Shown: piece after piece, positions 34,233 through 44,570 of the stretch
Layout: each line of letters begins with the position of its first letter
Position numbering within the stretch: position 1 is the first letter of the stretch
Source: Chlorops oryzae
Taxonomy: Eukaryota > Arthropoda > Insecta > Diptera > Chloropidae
Assembly: GCA_020466095.1 (NCBI GenBank)
Contig: CM035806.1
Location: 64,963,587 to 65,027,586 of the forward strand
Direction of reading: 5' to 3'
DNA: 64,000 nucleotides
Made by a program: the position numbers and the translations under genes
The notes under the pieces: model-generated
The model's input: only the letters and a program-made list of their open reading frames with translations
What the model was told of the DNA's origin: nothing
Databases searched by the model: none

Positions 34233-34737
34233 ATAGAAACAGAAAATATTCGCTTTTCTACTTACTCCCGTAAGAATTGAATGCCTATGGCTATTTTTAG
34301 ACACCTCTCCAATTTTCGCATATTCGTACAGGGAAAAGCCAAAAACTTGAAAGCCCGAAGTTCTTAGAAATTAGCGCATAATAAATGCACGGTGACATTC
34401 TTAATGGGGCTCTACTGTATATTTTGCTTTTACTGATTTATGATATTGGAGCGTCTCAATAAAATTAACGGAAATATGAAAATTTTGGTTGTAGTGAAAT
34501 TTCAAGGCTGATGAATTTAAATATACTTATGTACATTATTTTCATACCCAAAGAAATAATTCGTTTAGGTTCAGTTTCTTTTAAACGAAATACGTTTGGA
34601 TTTTTTCTAAAAGACCTTTTTATTTTGAAATCATTAAAAAGTTTGAAATGAATGCAATTTTCCATTTGCATTAAACTGATATTTTTAAAACTTCATTCGA
34701 TACAATCGATGTTTCATTTGGGTCAAACGACTATTTT

Positions 34738-34935
34738 CTTTTGAAATTCGGGTAGGTAGGTAGGTTGAAGTGGCTGCCACTTAGGCCGTTAATCGGCCCA
34801 TTGCGATACCAAGGAGGTTTTCTTGTGTTTGTGTGAGTGTATGTCTTTTTATGTAGTGTGCCCCTAACGTGCGATTTTTGAAAAACCAGTGCTAGGCTTG
34901 GAACATTACACTCCCTTTCGCCTGTGCCGGGAATC
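34738..34935 (-). repeat. tRNA-derived SINE, CTAGGCTTGGAAC family, copy 2
   Basis: Body AACATTACACTCCCTTTCGC (as read on plus) next to a truncated head GTGCCGGGAATCGA. Longer tail than copy 1, ending at (TAGG)n GGTAGGTAGGTAGG. Confidence 0.75.
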
Positions 34936-34968
34936 GAGAAATTCGGGTAATATGCCTGCCACACGTAG

Positions 34969-35081
34969 ATCGAAATTGAGCAATTTCAAAAAATTTCAGA
35001 ACAAATTTGACATTTGAAATTGAGACAATTTCAATTTTGTTCTGAAATTGAACAATTTCGATCTACGTGTGGCAGGCATAT
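34969..35081. mobile_element. Palindromic MITE, 113 bp
   Basis: TATGCCTGCCACACGTAGAT pairs with ATCTACGTGTGGCAGGCATA. Almost the whole unit can fold. Confidence 0.8.
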
Positions 35082-35155
35082 AAGACCAAATAATTTTTCG
35101 CCTTTGAATATACTAAATTGAACTGAAATTACACATGTAATTTTCTCAACTGTTG

Positions 35156-35235
35156 TAAGGCATGATGTGGCATAGTGCACAAGGTGCACGACTTGGAATC
35201 CGAGGGTCTCGGGTTCGAGCCCTGTCGGGTCGTAG
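35156..35235 (+). repeat. tRNA-derived SINE head
   Basis: TGTGGCATAGTGCACAAGG (A-box) and TCGGGTTCGAGCCCTGTCG (B-box). The ends do not pair as an acceptor stem. Confidence 0.7.
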
Positions 35236-35318
35236 AAAGTATTGAACCTTTTTTTGCGATTAAAATGAGCATATTGTCTACCCCCTTTTTTTCCGACTTT
35301 TTGATGACGTCATAGAAA

Positions 35319-35432
35319 ATCGATAGCTCAAAAATCGATAAATCGATAACTACCGATAACTCAAACATCGATAAATCGATAACACAAAAATCGATAAATC
35401 GATAACTCAAAAATCGATAAATCGATAACTCA
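35319..35432 (+). repeat. Tandem cluster of CGATA motifs
   Basis: About ten copies of CGATA within 114 bp, mostly as ATCGATAAATCGATAAC units separated by TCAAAA. The flanking TTTTTGATGACGTCAT is repeated directly at 35298 and 35498. Confidence 0.85.
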
Positions 35433-35654
35433 TATATATGTTTATCTATATATATTTATATATATAAAACTTACAACAATGTCCAATCACTACCCCGACT
35501 TTTTGATGACGTCATAATAAAATGTAATAATATAATTATGCCCCAGTATTGTTTTATTATTTAATGAGACTCATTTTAATCGCAATATTTAGCTCTTCAT
35601 TGATGAAGAAACGTAAAACTATCGTGGGTGCACTATAAAAAATACTTAAAGAAA

Positions 35655-35715
35655 GGGGGGAGTGCGAAGCGGAGCGAAGCGACGCGAGCAGGGGGGCGCA
35701 GCCCCCTTGTTTTTT
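35655..35715 (+). repeat. GC-rich hairpin tail
   Basis: Purine/GC-rich GCGGAGCGAAGCGACGCGAG followed by GGGGGGCGCAGCCCCCTTG and a T-run. It is strikingly unlike its AT-rich surroundings and resembles the 3' hairpins of Helitron-like elements, though the CTRR end is not exact. 35716-36000 holds nothing recognised. Confidence 0.4.
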
Positions 35716-35999
35716 AATTTTTTACAAAAGCATTTGCCGCAAGGATGAAAAATTTTGAGGTGGACTTTGCAAGAAGTTTGCAATTTTTAACTGTTTTTTC
35801 CCTATACTCGAATCATATTTCCACTAGAAATGAAATCATTTCGTAAAATGAAAAATAATACCACAATTATTTTGTTTCAAAGGATTACAAACATTCTTCT
35901 GTCGTCCTTGGCCCGGTTAGCATGAAAAATTTTCCACTGAAAAATTCAAAAATAGTTTTTCTAATTTTTATTTGGAATCGCGCTGTTGGGGGTTAACAA

Positions 36000-36210
36000 A
36001 TTAGGTTGTGCAAAAAATCTTTTCGTACATTGTACATGTGGTATCCTACCTATCGAGCTTTTTGACGGATCCAGCTCTTCGGTAAGCTCACGAGTGGTTG
36101 TGTGTGGATTTTCATCGATCTTTTTGAATGATTGAACGCCAGAGTGAGATGGATCTTTTAACATCCAACAAGCACCAGAAAAAAAAACGCTGAAACCGCG
36201 GTTGCGCCAC
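36000..36210 (-). pseudogene. Mariner transposase fragment (HTH region)
   Basis: The minus strand encodes FKKIDENPHTTTRELTEELD and PSKSSIGR, the HTH of mariner transposases, then loses similarity. There are no TIRs around it. Confidence 0.65.
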
Positions 36211-36866
36211 ACGCCTGGGCCGCATTCTTGTTTTTTTATAGCAAACGAAGGACTTAATTACAACCAACGAAAATTCCAAACGAAGTTCAATTGCCACTTT
36301 TTTCCATTCATTTGGGATGAAAAAATTATTTTCATGTGCAAAGACTCATGAATGTTAATAAAAATAATATATAGGGGCCGACCATATATTCCGTCATCAT
36401 ACAGTGGGGCGGGAGGGGGATTTAAAATGGTCAAAAATAGGCTGACTTAATATATGGACGGTCCCTTCCGAGAAACGAGAAAATTGCTTTCCTCATTTAT
36501 ATTTGCAAAACGCCTTTCAAATCGCTAGCTAACACACAGAGAATCAAAACTCACACCAATACAGATTCTCGGCTGCCTAAAAAAAATCCAAACAAAGTCG
36601 AAAAAGCATATTGAAAATTCCATATTCCTTTTGCCCATTTACATAAATCAGCGTACGAAGAACGGAAAAATTCAAGAGGACTAAAAACAAAACAAAATAT
36701 AATACTCATTCAGTTGCAAACGAACTGAAAATCAAACCTTTCTATGGAACAAAATCCGCTTCTCGAGCTTGTTATATGTTCGGTAGCTAATAGCCACCGC
36801 ACATTTAAGCGCTTAGTGAACGCGAAAGAGACTTTGGAGGCTCTTTATATCTATACTCTTTGTTTG

Positions 36867-36938
36867 CCTGCATGGGGAATCGAACCCACAGCCATCAGAT
36901 TACAAACCAAGCACGCTACCGCTACACTATTGACGGCC
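36867..36938 (-). repeat. tRNA-derived SINE head
   Basis: Minus strand: TAGTGTAGCGGTAGCGTGC (A-box) and GTGGGTTCGATTCCCCATG (B-box). The 5' and 3' ends do not pair well, so it is a tRNA relic. 36939-37388 has only AT-rich DNA with CTCATATTTAGCTCATA-type words and an isolated Tigger-type end at 37216-37234. Confidence 0.65.
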
Positions 36939-37388
36939 TTATATTCTCAAGTCTTTAAATCAAATATCAACATTTCTTTTCTTTCTTACTGGACCTGTCA
37001 AAGAAAATGAACTAAATATGAAGTAAATGTGATATATCTATGAGCTATAAATTTATCTCATATTTAGCTCATACTGAGCTTCGAAAGGTGCTCCAAATAA
37101 CTCATATATACCTCATATTTATCTAACATAGCGCTATTTTGGACTTAAAACAAAAAATTTTCAAATCATTAATAACTCATATTGAGCTTTTTTGCAGCTA
37201 AAATGCCTGCTGGGACGACGCAAAGTGAGGTCTGAGTGTATGAAGCTTCAAATGAAGCCAAGACGTGATAATCTAAATTGTGTGTTCAATGTGTCTGCGT
37301 CAAGTCTTTCTTTTTGCTTTTTTTTGTTTAAAGTTTCGCAAATGACTTTTATTTTCTGTCCCTGCTTAAAATATAATATTGCGTATTT

Positions 37389-37926
37389 ATACCCATAATA
37401 AGATGGGTATATTGGTTTTGTGCGGATCTTGTAACAGCTAGAACTAAGCTTCGCAGATATAGAAAACTATTTATATTCAGGATCAGGATCGAAAACTGAA
37501 TCGATTTTGATTTGTACGTCCTTCTGTCCATCCGTCCGTCCGTGTTCGGATCTCCTTCCAAACGGCTGGAGCAATTCCGTCAAAATTCGGCACACAGGTA
37601 TAAATGGGCAATATCCGCCCACTTCCACTCCCACAAATGGACAATTTTCGTAACTTCCGAAGTAAAAGGCTTCAAGCTTCAAATCCGAAACATTGGTTGA
37701 CCAACTCCAATGGAAGGCTTAGGAGGAAAATTGACGTGGTCCGCAGACTTCCACGCCAATAAACATTATTTTCTTATAACTTTTGCTCAGAGAAGCAGAA
37801 CATAGTCATAGCTAATGTCTGTCTGGGTATATCAAATTCGGGCTTGATCGACTTTAGCTGTCTTACTTGCTAAAATATATCGAACCATTGGACAAAAAGT
37901 GGTCTTCTTTTGTTAAAGTAATATAC
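37389..37926 (+). repeat. Helentron-like repeat, second family
   Basis: Starts with hairpin TACCCATAATAAGATGGGTA, then GGATCTTGTAACAGCTAGAA (also at 5930-5947) and a TCCATCCGTCCGTCCGTG tetranucleotide tract at about 37527-37545. Same architecture as the DINE-1-like copies but a different sequence. Confidence 0.5.
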
Positions 37927-37959
37927 AGTCGACTCTCGTTAATTCGAAGCTCGAGGGTC

Positions 37960-38347
37960 TAGAGTTGCAACGGATATCCGGCCACTATCCGGTATCCGGC
38001 CAATCCTGCCTTAAATTTAGTATCCGGCCGGATACCGGATACCATCTATATTAGGGTGGTAGCGACCCCTAAATTTCATTAAAAAAATTTCAAAAAAATA
38101 CAGAAATACTTTCTCGTGGTATATATTAAAATGACGGTATGTCGCGCGATAAAAAGAAAAAATTTTAAAATAAGGACCACCCTAATCTATATCCGACCGC
38201 CGGATACCTCTTATTAAACATTTGCTATATTTTATTTGTACTATGAATGCAGATTTGAAAATTAAGCGATTGAAGGATGCAGTTCCGCTAACATTTTCTC
38301 AGAAAACTTCCATTTTCAGAAATTTGTTTTTTGCAGTTCGGTGCAAC
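37960..38347 (-). mobile_element. hAT-type element, TAGAGTTGCAACGG family, truncated copy
   Basis: Right-end sequence TAGAGTTGCAACGGATATCC is followed by GTATCCGGCC repeats, then the body TACTATGAATGCAGATTTGA shared with 46879, 52384 and 56611 (inverted). It breaks off where a P-type MITE begins and carries a 135 bp insertion at 38051. A stray 33 bp CAGTCGACTCTCGTTAATTC fragment precedes it at 37927. Confidence 0.75.
38051..38185. mobile_element. TTAGGG-family MITE with exact 6-bp TSD
   Basis: TTAGGGTGGT...ACCACCCTAA, 135 bp, flanked by TCTATA (38045-38050, 38186-38191). Same termini and same 6-bp duplication length as the autonomous 15353 element. It interrupts the hAT copy. Confidence 0.85.
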
Positions 38348-38490
38348 CATGATACAATAAGACAAGATAGCGCCTTTTCGGGTACCGCTATTTTGAAGCA
38401 TTCTCTCAGAAAGCGAAAATGACGAAATCCATAAAAGAGAGCGTGGCATTGTTGTTGTTTCCCATGCTATTCTACGACTTTTTATCTTAA
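38348..38490. mobile_element. P-like MITE, truncated second copy
   Basis: CATGATACAATAAGACAAGA followed by TACCGCTATTTTGA and TTGTTGTTGTTTCCCATGCT as in the element at 6689 (inverted). The second end is missing. Confidence 0.7.
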
Positions 38491-38500
38491 AATCACAATA

Positions 38501-39778
38501 TTAGGTGTAGTAAAAAGAAATCCATTATTTTTGCATTAAATTGAGGGCTTTATTTAAGATAGTTAGAATGACCCGATTGAGGTCAAATATGCGCCGTTTT
38601 GTTCGATAACTTGTTGCCATTTTAAAGGTAATTTCATTATGCCTCTCTCATAGAAGCCCTCGTTCCTATTAGCAAAAAATTGAGACAGTCGAATTTCAGA
38701 AGCCTCTCTTGAAGCGATTGTTTCACCAGCAAAATTGTTCGCCATGGACAGGAACAGATGGTAATCACTTGGTGCCAGGTCCGGACTATAAGGTGGATGC
38801 AGAAGAACCTCCCAACCAAACTCCCGGAGCTTCTGGCGAGTCACTATCGATGTGTGTGGCCTGGCGTTGTCCTAATGGAACACAATTCCTCTCCTATTGG
38901 CCACTTATGGACGATTGCTTCCTTCAGACGGTCCAATTGTTGACAGTAGAGTTCCGAGTTAAGAGTTTTGCCGTATGGGAGCAGCTCATAGTAGATAATT
39001 CCCTGCCAATCCCACCAAACACACAGCAAAACCTTCCTGGCCGTCAATCCTGGCTTGGCCACCGTTTCCGCCGGTTCACCGTGTTTCGACCACGACCGTT
39101 TTCGCTTGACGTTGTCGTAAGTGACCCACTTTTCATCACCAGTCACCAACCGCTTCAGAAATGGGTCGATTTTGTTGCGGTTCAGCAGCGATTCGCAGAT
39201 GGAAATTCGGTCTATGAGGTTTTTTTGCGTTAACTCGTGTGGCACCCATACATCGAGCTTCTTTGTGTATCCAGCCTTATTCAAATGGTTCCAAACGGTT
39301 TTTTGTGCAATCTTTAGCTCTTTTGCAATTGAAACAGTGCTAACATGACGGTCGGACTCGATAATTTCCATGATTTTATCGACATTTTCGACAATTGGCC
39401 TTCCAGTGCGTGGTGCATCCTTGACATCGAAGTTACCGGAACGGAATCGACGAAACCAAAATTGCGCATGATTGGCTGTTACAGTATCAGGTCCATAAAC
39501 GCTATTCACATTTTCAGCCGCCTGGCTTGCGTTTTCTCCCTTATCGAAGAAAAACTGTAAAATGTAGCGAATTTTCTCTTTGCTGATGTCCATCTTTGAC
39601 AAGCTCTCAAACAAAACTGAATCAATCAATCAAAAAAGTGTCAAAAAAGCTTTTTTAGTAGGAACTGTCATCTTTCTAATGCCCCCTAGCGGAACACGAT
39701 CGGACTTATACAACGCGAGATGCAGATAAATAACGCCATCTATTGGAAAAATAATGGATTTCTTTTTACTACACCTAA
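38501..39778 (-). mobile_element. Mariner element, full length, inactive
   Basis: 1278 bp with TIRs TTAGGTGTAGTAAAAAGAAA and inverse, between TA dinucleotides (38499-38500, 39779-39780). Carries a broken mariner transposase (38563-39593, minus). Confidence 0.95.
38563..39593 (-). pseudogene. Mariner transposase, frameshift plus nonsense
   Basis: From the ATG at 39593 the product starts MDISKEKIRYILQFFFDKGE, has the mariner HTH pair (GRPIVENVDKIMEII; STVSIAKELKIAQKTVWNHL) and the first catalytic Asp in VTGDEKWV. Around 38880-38910 the frame is lost: the second Asp block (DNARPHTS) is readable only in another frame, just after a TAG that replaces an expected Gln. The last part resumes with EVLLHPPYSPDLAPSDYHLF, giving the third Asp of the D,D34D triad, and ends normally. 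So at least one indel and one stop prevent expression. The sequence is otherwise close to full length. Confidence 0.95.
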
Positions 39779-39780
39779 TA

Positions 39781-40350
39781 TTTCTTTTAATTTTTATTAT
39801 TTATTATCGATTTTTCCATTAGTATGTAGAAAAATGTGGCAAGGAAAAATTTAAATTCAGGTTTCGTAAAATAATAACTTTTTCATCCATAATTTGTTGT
39901 ACAGAGTTTCACTTGTGCGAGGGTTGAAAAATTTGCGTAAAAGCTCTTTCGGTCTGGCTTTGGAGTTGAATAGCAGTTTGGAGTAAAATGGCTTCTTTGT
40001 TTTACCATGCATTGTGTGTTTTCGTTCTTTTTCATAATAAAATATTTGTATTATATATATTTGTATTTGTTTTTGAATCAAATTTTTAAAAATTCCTAGT
40101 TGAACTGACAAAAACTCTTAAAATAATCAAAAATAATCTTCAAAACTAGTCGGATTACTTTTTTTGATTATTTTTGATTATTTTCGTAATCGCAAGTAAT
40201 CCTGATTCCAATTTGATTATTTGTATTCGTAATTCTTGGATTATTGGGCCAAACAGAAAAGAATCGTACTTAATCAATTACTTCAACTTTTGAATAAAAG
40301 TAATCAAATTAAAACTTAAATCATGAGTTTTAAAGTACTTTTTTATTCTT
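39781..40350. other. No gene seen
   Basis: AT-rich. 40140-40340 contains runs of GATTATTTTTGATTA-like words similar to the arms of the foldback at 44834, possibly a diverged fragment of that family. Confidence 0.35.
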
Positions 40351-41080
40351 ATAGCATGTTTCCACATAGTGAATTAACTAAATGAATTAGAGTTATTTCG
40401 GACATTTAGAAGCGTATAATTACGATTATTATTGAAAATATTGGTTCAGGAGACTAAAAACAAATAATATTGTTGATAAGATTTGATGCAGATGCTTTAC
40501 AGACTCTAATCCATATGGTTAATTCACTAGTAGTGGTATTCAAGCAGATGGGGCAATTGGAGTGGGCAAATTTTGCACTAGCAAATTTTGCACTTTTGCA
40601 TGAACAACCCTCAGAAGAACGAGTGCAAAAATTCAACGATAACAGCTGTTTGATTTTAAGGTCCATACGGGCAGTCAAACATGTTTGGTCTTTCACATTT
40701 ATATTACGCAGATATAATTGATATCATAAAATTAAGATGCAAAATTTTTTTGGGAAAAAAATTTTTATTTGTAAAAACGATAGTCGTATTATTCAATGCA
40801 TGGCATTCATTCAATTTCTTTTGTTTTTCACTTATTGAACTTTATAAATCATGGTTTTTGTATTTCTTCATACATTCATACTCATTTGACACTGTAGGGT
40901 CGCCATAGCACTCATTTGCACACAAAATCGGGCAAATGTTGCACATCAAAATCGATGTGCAATAGTTGCCCAGCTGCGGAAACGATTTTCCATACAAACC
41001 AATTTACCCAAATGCCCAAGATGCCCACCTGCTTGAATACCACTAGTACTATGTTAATTCAATGTGGAAACATGCTATTA
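40351..41080. mobile_element. Two nested MITEs
   Basis: Outer ends TAGCATGTTTCCACAT (40351) and inverse (41065-41080). Inner ends GTGGTATTCAAGCAG (about 40531) and inverse (to about 41045) with TAGTA on both sides of the inner unit. Inner DNA contains inverted TTTGCACTA and GGGCAA words. No ORF. Confidence 0.65.
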
Positions 41081-41272
41081 ATTGAGAATTAAAGAGGAAG
41101 GAATGTTTTAGTTTTTGTGTTCTTTTCCCAAAATAAGCATCTAGGAAACATTTTCAACAAAATGAAAGAAATGAAATTTCAAATATTTGACTATTTTCAG
41201 TCTGTTTTGACTTAAGTATTTAATTGAATTTAATTATAATTGAATTATTTTTTTTTAATTTTCTATTTTTTC

Positions 41273-42479
41273 TAGAGTCCGACCGAAGGTTCGGCTTTGG
41301 CTTCGGTTTGCCGAACATTCGGCCTAAAAATGACCTTCGGCTTCGGCATCGGCTTCGGCCACAAAAGGCCGATTATTTAGCCGAATATAATTTTTTTCTA
41401 AAATAGCGCCTACAACGACTCACATGTTCGACAGTTCTAAAAATGGTTTGCTTTTTCTTTTGGTATGAGGAACAGGGTTCACTATGTAAATTACCACATC
41501 ATTCAAATATTTTACTTTTCAATCGAAAGATTATTTACTTCGTGAGCCAATTATAAGTACAGCAAAAATTCCTTTATGTTCTGCAGAAAAAAACTAACTT
41601 TGCTGAGGTGAATACATGTTCCACTGCTTGATTGCATCGTACAATATACAACATTTTGAACTATAATATAAGACTATTTGATTTTGAGTTTTAAAGGTGC
41701 TTGCCCACTTGGCAAGTAAAAAACTTAACAAGTAAATTGCTTTCGCTTGCCAATTGTGATTGATAAAAAAGCATTTTAAGCAAGTAAAATTGTTCTTGAT
41801 AGAAAGTTTTAGAGCAAAAACAACCTTGCTTCTTCAGTCCTGTTCCATACTAGGCGACAGTCACCGGAGACACATTTTGTTTTAGGCCATTAGGGGCCCC
41901 ATATACTGACATTTGTTAAAATTCTTTATGAAAACCGACCCTTTGACACGCCCACTTTTCCAATTTTTTTTTGAATTTCTAATCGGAGTCTTAAATATAC
42001 GCTTAAATTCTAACTTTCATTGAAATATTGCGAAAAAGTACGATTTTGGGCTTTTTGTGACAGACCCTAGGACTGGAGGTACCCCTAAAAATGGTCCGAT
42101 CGGGCCCATTCTCGAACTTGTTCTTACTCATGTCTCTGTGAGTACGCATACTATTTAGTCAAGATAGCTCAACTCCTTCGATAAGAAATCTGTATACAAC
42201 AGACGGCCAGTCAGACGAACATGAACAATCGAATCTCCTGGTGACGCTGATAGTTTCTATATTTTTTTTTTGTATTGTTTATCTCGACTGGTTCTGGGTG
42301 TTACACACAACCACACAAACGCAATATATCCTCGACACAGAGTGTGTCGGGTATAAAAAGGGAAATTGGTTGTGTAGTTGTTTTTTTTTTTACAGCTTCG
42401 GCTTCGGTCTTCGGCCGAAGTTTAAGCCAATGGCCGAACATCGGCTTCGGCCAAAAATTTCACCTTCGGTCGGACTCCA
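41273..42479. mobile_element. hAT-type element, TAGAGTCCGACCGAAGG termini, copy 2
   Basis: Ends TAGAGTCCGACCGAAGG and inverted CCTTCGGTCGGACTCCA, with the exact 8-bp duplication ATTTTTTC (41265-41272, 42480-42487). Subterminal GGCTTCGGC-type simple repeats as in copy 1. A DINE-1-like repeat is inserted at 41848. Confidence 0.85.
41848..42359 (+). mobile_element. DINE-1/Helentron-like repeat, copy 3, 5'-truncated
   Basis: Contains ACAGACCCTAGGACTGGAGG and the terminal hairpin CGACACAGAGTGTGTCGGGT, as in copies 1 and 2. The first about 60 bp are missing or diverged. Confidence 0.65.
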
Positions 42480-42631
42480 ATTTTTTCCCAAAATAATTTT
42501 TTATATACAGACCTAAGTTGGACGCAAACCAAAAATTGGTCGACCCTCCTAGCTTGGACGCAAACTTTTGTTATAGAGATCTAGTTCAGACATGAACCGA
42601 GCTATTGTTTGGAAATGGCAGCTGTAACCAC

Positions 42632-43329
42632 CAGTACTGCCAGGAATGTTGAAAGGCTTTTCCCTCGGCGGTCCTCAGAGAATCCCTTTTTTCCTATTTG
42701 GTCAAGGTAAAATCCCGCGGAAAATCTCTTTTAAAATTCTTGATTATACTGAAAAAATAACGTTTCTTTGTAGGGAAGACATTCTTGTCTAAATGTATCT
42801 GTGTAAATTTGCCTTTTCATGTTAAATGAAATTTCATTTTTTGAAAAACTTTTAGAAGCAAGGTACATATCTAGGCGTGTTTTTGGGATTAATTCAATGA
42901 TACTAATAATTCATTTTGGGCCTGAGTCGACTTTAGCAATTATTCCTTATTGACATAAAAGTTTTTAAACTGGTCTGTTTTTTTTTTCCAATAGTTATAT
43001 CCTTTTTATCTCAAAATTCCAAAAGCAGTTTTCTTAAATAAATTCTTTGGTAAAATATGATGCTACTTCTCCAATTGCCGCCTTTTTTCTATACGTCACA
43101 AAACGATGTTCTTCTTCTTCTTTTGAAGCTGAAACTGACACCTTTTTGGCGGAAAATCTGTCAGAAATATATTAATTGTTGTGGCTTAAGAGGTTTTTTT
43201 TCCGAAATGGTAATAAAAATTTAAAATCCCCTTTTTTGTACTGGCAGAGAGAAAAATCCATTTTCCCAAATTGCAGAAATCAACCATAAAGTCCGAGAAA
43301 GGGAAAAATCCCAAAAGCTGGCAGCACTG
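42632..43329. mobile_element. hAT-like element, CAGTRCTGCCAG ends
   Basis: CAGTACTGCCAGGAATG and inverse CTGGCAGCACTG. Flanks GTAACCAC and CTACCTAC agree at 5 of 8, so the duplication is doubtful. Inner AAAATCCC/GGGAAAAATCCC segments also pair. It ends 16 bp after the donor site of the exon at 43346. Confidence 0.55.
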
Positions 43330-43345
43330 CTACCTACCTGCATAC

Positions 43346-43456
43346 TATCGAATCCGATTTTTTCCTTTTCTTGATTGATCCTTGTCTGCTTCGACGCTCT
43401 TCGTATGATTCATCATCAGAGGAGTCTATTGTCGAATTTGTGTCACTCGAATGCAT
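43346..43456 (-). CDS. Candidate first coding exon of an unrecognised gene
   Basis: Starting at ATG 43456, 37 codons encode an N-terminal Ser/Asp-rich stretch (NSTIDSSDDESYEERR) followed by a basic stretch (SIKKRKKSD), then a GTATGC donor after ATA at 43346. Acidic-then-basic composition and an in-phase donor look like a nuclear protein's first exon, and the codon pattern is unlike the AT-rich repeats beside it. No matching second exon was found to the left, where repeats 42632-43329 and 41273-42479 occupy the space. May be a real gene with a transposon-filled intron, or a relic. Confidence 0.4.
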
Positions 43457-43914
43457 AATTAACGGTTCTTATTAACAATTACTTTATCACGAATTTATTT
43501 ACCCAACCGTATACGAAAGCATTCACAAAGTGATGCCACCATACTTTTAGTTTAATCAAATATTTATTAAGTTTCATTAAGTTGAAAAAGGGTATACTAC
43601 TTAGTTCCATATTAATTTAACGGCATACTACGTCCATTTATTTATTCCATCGATTCAAAATATCTAAAAACTGTCAAGAAAATATATTAAAGCAAGTAAA
43701 AACTAAAACTGCTAGTTGATTAAAATCTACCTGTCAACTGGCTCTAGCCAAACGGCAACGTTGAACGAGTGAATAGAAGTATTTGTGATAGCTTTAGGAT
43801 TTCGCCAACAGATGGAGTGTTCGAGCAACACAAAAAAGCTTTTCTGATCTCGCTTTGATGTTCCCTGTAGAAGATTGGGGTACTCCAGGGTATGGTCTAA
43901 GAGTACTCTTAAAT
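43457..43914. other. Possible upstream region of the 43456 exon
   Basis: AT-rich, no motif assigned. A CCTGTAGAAGATTGGGGTA block at about 43864 belongs to the tRNA-headed repeat family that follows. Confidence 0.35.
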
Positions 43915-44140
43915 GCCCCAGTACGACTCGCCGTTAATTAAGCAATCTGAAGCGCTCGAGCTCGATTCCCCGCTTAGGCGAACTTTGATTTTGTTTTTCG
44001 TTTTTTTTTTTTAATGCGCGAAACTCTGACAGCATTGACACAAGGTGGTGAGGGCGGAAACTCTTCTCTATGCACAGTGATAGATTTTGAACATTTAGCT
44101 GGAATTAATTCAAATTTCAAAAGTCTTGAAGTGGTTAATA
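43915..44140 (+). repeat. tRNA-headed repeat of the shared-body family
   Basis: Head with degenerate B-box GCTCGAGCTCGATTCCCCG, a T tract, then CTGACAGCATTGACACAAGG and body ATTTTGAACATTTAGCTGGA, which is also found inverted at 46060-46120 behind a different head. Confidence 0.65.
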
Positions 44141-44570
44141 TTCCCCTTGCATTTGATAGCTAACTCACCCCTGTGCATAAAGTTGTTTTTATTTTTGTGT
44201 TGCTTTTTTTATTTGTTGAGTTATGAGCTGTCAAACATACCACGTGTTCAAATGAGAAAATTTACATTTTGAGGTGCAAATTTAGTACAAAGTACTGAAA
44301 ATAAATAAAAATACTAAAAGTTTATTTTGAAGTCATATTTGGACATATTCGAAGTAACAGAGTAAGTATCTATATAAGAAATACGTTTGGTGTTAGATGT
44401 TGTAGTGTTTCAACAAAAAAATGTAGGCTTTGTGAATACGTTTATTAGTGAAAAAAAAGAAATGGTTTTATTAGTTTACTTGGAATAAAACTTATAGAGT
44501 CCCGTGGAGTCTGATTGAAATTCGTGTTTTGTGTCCTTGTCACATCAATTCTTATTCTATAAAACCCAAC

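Larger units (their letters stand above)
33789..36864. repeat. Long-range inverted repeat, ends AAACAAAGAGTATAG
   Basis: AAACAAAGAGTATAGATATA and onward to GGTTATTAGCTACCGA (33789-33878) is mirrored at 36779-36864. The outer 35 bp and inner 20 bp are nearly identical, with a diverged middle. It may be the TIRs of a 3 kb element or two facing solo copies; no target duplication is seen. Confidence 0.55.

Noticed and set aside
35300..35432. CRISPR-like array (regular ATCGATA units)
   Set aside because: Units are short AT-rich tandem repeats without unique spacers, in a eukaryotic genome.
35655..35715. Bacterial contamination signal
   Set aside because: Only about 60 bp, no bacterial ORFs adjoin it, and fly repeats lie on both sides; a mobile-element end is more likely.
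35156..36938. Possible functional tRNA genes (35156 plus, 36867 minus and others)
   Set aside because: A- and B-boxes are good, but the 5' and 3' ends do not form an acceptor stem, so they are treated as SINE heads.
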